Position numbers and translations under genes: made by a program | Notes under the pieces: model-generated | Told to the model about the DNA's origin: nothing | Database searches by the model: none | What the model saw: the letters and a program-made list of their open reading frames with translations, nothing else | Shown here: positions 61,335 through 64,000 of the stretch, one piece after another | How positions within the stretch are numbered: the first letter of the stretch is position 1 | Layout of the letters: each line of letters opens with the position of its first letter | Source of the DNA: Mytilisepta virgata | Taxonomy: Eukaryota > Mollusca > Bivalvia > Mytilida > Mytilidae | Reading direction: 5' to 3' | Length of the DNA stretch: 64,000 nt | NCBI GenBank assembly: GCA_028015205.1 | Contig: JAPWFG010000018.1 | Span: 1,178,001-1,242,000, forward strand

Positions 61335-61340
61335 ATTTTA

Positions 61341-61346
61341 AATAAA
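61341..61346 (+). terminator. Poly(A) signal AATAAA
   Basis: Seven nt past the stop of the 110-residue frame. Confidence 0.4.
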
Positions 61347-62574
61347 TCTAGGAGTAGAAATGTTTATTTAAATACCTTTCATTTGACAACAAAATAAAAT
61401 GAGTGAAAAATATCAAAATACCATGTCAAAAATGAAAGTAAATATTAAAGACAATACATTTGTACACTAACAGAATGAATAGAAACATTAATCATAATGC
61501 AAATTATGAGGAAAAAATGACACTAGTTTAATTGCTTTTTCCGCCCCATGTGCTGGTTATTTAGTGTGCACCACGTGATTGAGGATATTTCGAATAGACT
61601 GAAAATAAAATTATACTCAATCATTAAAGAGCTTATGGTAATACATTAATGATATTAAATTTATGCATGAAGTATTAGTGAAGAACTTGTAGTAATATGT
61701 TAACTGTATTTCACAACTATGTGTCATCTTATAAAGTACAAAAAACTTTAAACAAAATTGGGTCACCATGACCTACATTTTTTGCTTGAGTGACTTTGTT
61801 TTAACTTTTGCATTGTATTCCATTTTTCAAAAATATGTGGTTTTAGTTTTAAACTCAACACAGATAAACAAAATATAAGACCTAGCATGGCCTACATTAC
61901 GTGCATGAGTGACTCTATTGAAATTAAGCCTCAGTGACTGCTCACTGAGGTACCAATTAATGTAAGCAGAACAGAATTTTAAACTTTTATATATCTGAAA
62001 TATTTTTCAAAATGATTTTCCATCAGACTTTATAGTTTTTTTATGTAGAGGACAAGCCATCCATGTCTTATAGACAAAAGCTCCAGTTTTAAATGGTCTT
62101 TTATTGGAGAAAAAATTTATTTTCGCTTGTCCAATATTGAAAACCATGAACTTTTGTTAAGTTTTTACTTTTCGAGATGCACTTTTATCAGTAATTCATG
62201 TGCATTTCATTTGTTCATACAAATAATGTATTAATGTTATTTTTGTGGACTGTCACTGAGAATAGAAATATACTTCAATGTCATGTGTTATTACAGGGTA
62301 ACAATTTTGTTTAATGAGCTCCTCCTCAGCTTTTCATTCATATCTTTCATCGGAGTTTCTCATCTTGAAATCCGTTGCCGAAGTATGTGGGATGGACCTT
62401 CTTGTATGCGATATCATGAGCTGACTGTTCTTGGAATAATTATAATGAAATGAGATATGAAAAGTTTTTTCTAATATACAGAAATGCACATATTGCCTAC
62501 ACTTAAACACTCTTGACATATTACGATGAATGAAGAGCGTTGAGTTTTTGTTTCATTTTCCTGCATTAAATTTG
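61347..62574. other. No gene seen
   Basis: AT-rich. A perfect small hairpin CCTCAGTGA-ctgc-TCACTGAGG is at about 61929-61950. Confidence 0.4.
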
Positions 62575-63605
62575 TATTTTATTTGACTTGTGAATTCTGT
62601 ATTCATGGATTTAGGTATAATGTTAAATGTTAAAAAAAATCGGTATTTTTAGAAACCATTTGGTTTTGTTTGATATGATTAAACAACAAAATGGATAACA
62701 GGAAAGGTCAACAATAACATATAAATCAATCAATCAAATCAACGCAACTGACAGAGTGCCGCACAAACAATAGCATAAAACACAATCATGAACACAACAG
62801 AGAGTCAGTATAGTCTGACTTGGTACAGGCACTGAATAGTTGTGCGGCTAAACCGGTTTTATGGGTACCAAAACCCCCCTTTATCTATCCTGACACTCTG
62901 GTGTATAAACCACACTGTAAAAAGCAATACAGTATGATTACCAACAAGGTGAACGCTTGCTAGAGCGTTTTAACTGTAAAACTAGCTAAAGCTCTTATAG
63001 CTGCAGTTGGATACTGTGGTTCCACTAAACGAAAAAATACGAAATAACACCTTCATAAAGGGTTTAATGCTATCTCCTCATAGAGTTGAATAGAAATGAG
63101 GTATTATTTACTGTACTTTGACATTTCTCTGACTAGTAAAAAAGCCTTTCCTGTACTGGCTGACAACACTCAATAAAAGGAAATTTGTTGATCCTGTGAG
63201 ATTTGACTTTATGACTATTCATTTACTTTCAAGAAGAAAGCCATATCTCTTAAAATTAAACAGTGAAATAACGGATGTGGAGATAACTGTCAAGAAAATA
63301 ACTTTGCGAATTGAACAGACAAAAATACGCGTAGTGGTATATACATCTATTGATTATCATTTAATTAACAGAAAACGTATAGAATTATTTTGTGTTTACT
63401 AGTTACATTATAATACAAGCTATATGATAACGTAACTATGTTTTTGTTATGATTTTTTAATTTTTCGTTGAAACAAGAGATATTCACTATGCGAAGGACA
63501 TTATACATGTATCATGATATGAACAATCCGCGTCCATTTTGGAAAATAGTTTTCATCGAAAAGTCAGTTTTTTGATAGTGTTATATTTCCCATTCAGTAA
63601 ATTGG
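62575..63605 (+). repeat. Direct duplication, copy 2 (empty SINE site)
   Basis: Partner of 35795-37215 in the same sense, without the SINE and without the extra 70 bp. Ends in the left arm of a foldback at 63579. Confidence 0.85.
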
Positions 63606-63669
63606 AAATTTCAAAAGATGTTATAGATATATTTTGAAATTTCCAATTTACAAACTGGGAAATATAACA
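63579..63669. repeat. Foldback, 37-bp stem
   Basis: 'gttatatttcccattcagta' plus 'aattggaaatttcaaaa' is mirrored by 'ttttgaaatttccaattta' and 'actgggaaatataac' (63633-63669), with a 17-bp loop. The paralogue near 37180-37220 has only the left arm. Confidence 0.85.
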
Positions 63670-64000
63670 ATAGATCTAAAGTAATGGGTTTTTTGACAAT
63701 TAGGTAAATTATATAATTTTTTTTCTTCAAAATCCTACTACCATCTGTCCCTGGTGAAGAGGGAGAACAGAAGTAAAACTTCTTTACGGAAAAAGGTAAG
63801 AATGTGTTATAATTTCGGAAAATTATATTTGGAATTTTTCGACATGAATGTCTGGTGAGAGACGCCTTGTATTTTTGTTGGAAGAAGTGTCTTTGGAAAA
63901 TTCGTATCTTAATCATTATAATACATCATTACAAAATCATTTTTTGAATGACCGAAACCTTATTAGCTGCCTTATATGCTGGTAGAACGACAAATTGTTT
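63670..64000. other. No gene seen
   Basis: AT-rich window end. A 101-codon minus-strand frame (63611-63916) starts outside the foldback and runs into its arm; not recognised. Confidence 0.35.

Overview
The window reads as nuclear DNA of an animal, most likely a bivalve mollusc and probably a mytilid mussel. It is AT-rich and has introns with GT-AG borders. It is dense in short repeats of bivalve type: tRNA-derived SINEs, tandem-repeat elements that end in hairpins next to GACGGACGG microsatellites, and small TA- or TAA-flanked MITEs. The taxon is inferred from repeat style and from one recognised gene, not from a search.

Left part (1-22 kb). The minus strand carries the 5' half of a TFCP2/LSF-type transcription factor of the CP2/Grainyhead family. 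Exons are recognisable at 10678-10872, 8393-8443, 6372-6387 (a 16-nt microexon), 5086-5155 and 2154-2221. Every splice phase fits, and the gene runs off the left edge. Its introns hold SINEs, MITEs and three of the hairpin-ended repeats. A second, diverged version of the first exon lies at 13624-13733 with an open frame and the same splice phase. A complete Tc1-type transposon with TA duplications lies at 15403-16945; its transposase has one frameshift.

Middle (22-38 kb). This is almost all repeats. There are two PIF/Harbinger-like MITEs, a V-SINE-like insertion with a 13-bp target duplication, a long inverted repeat (27.66-28.26 and 31.08-31.94 kb) whose right arm contains large (TA)n runs, and relics resembling a Penelope-like element. 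A 1-1.4 kb segment at 35.8 kb is repeated directly at 62.6 kb; the first copy carries a SINE and the second shows the empty site.

Right part (38-64 kb). A two-exon minus-strand gene (38179-39738) encodes a secreted 8-cysteine peptide with a Pro/Thr tail made of three identical 39-bp repeats; it has a TATA box and a poly(A) signal. A 1.22-kb unit is repeated five times (43.5-50.6 kb), and the third unit is interrupted by a 946-bp element with a 6-bp target duplication. Beyond it are broken or partial gene pieces (51-53.6 kb, 55.9-56.15 kb), two defective LINE relics, and a plausible three-exon gene of 110 codons (58650-61334). No CRISPR arrays, rRNA genes or functional tRNA genes were seen.
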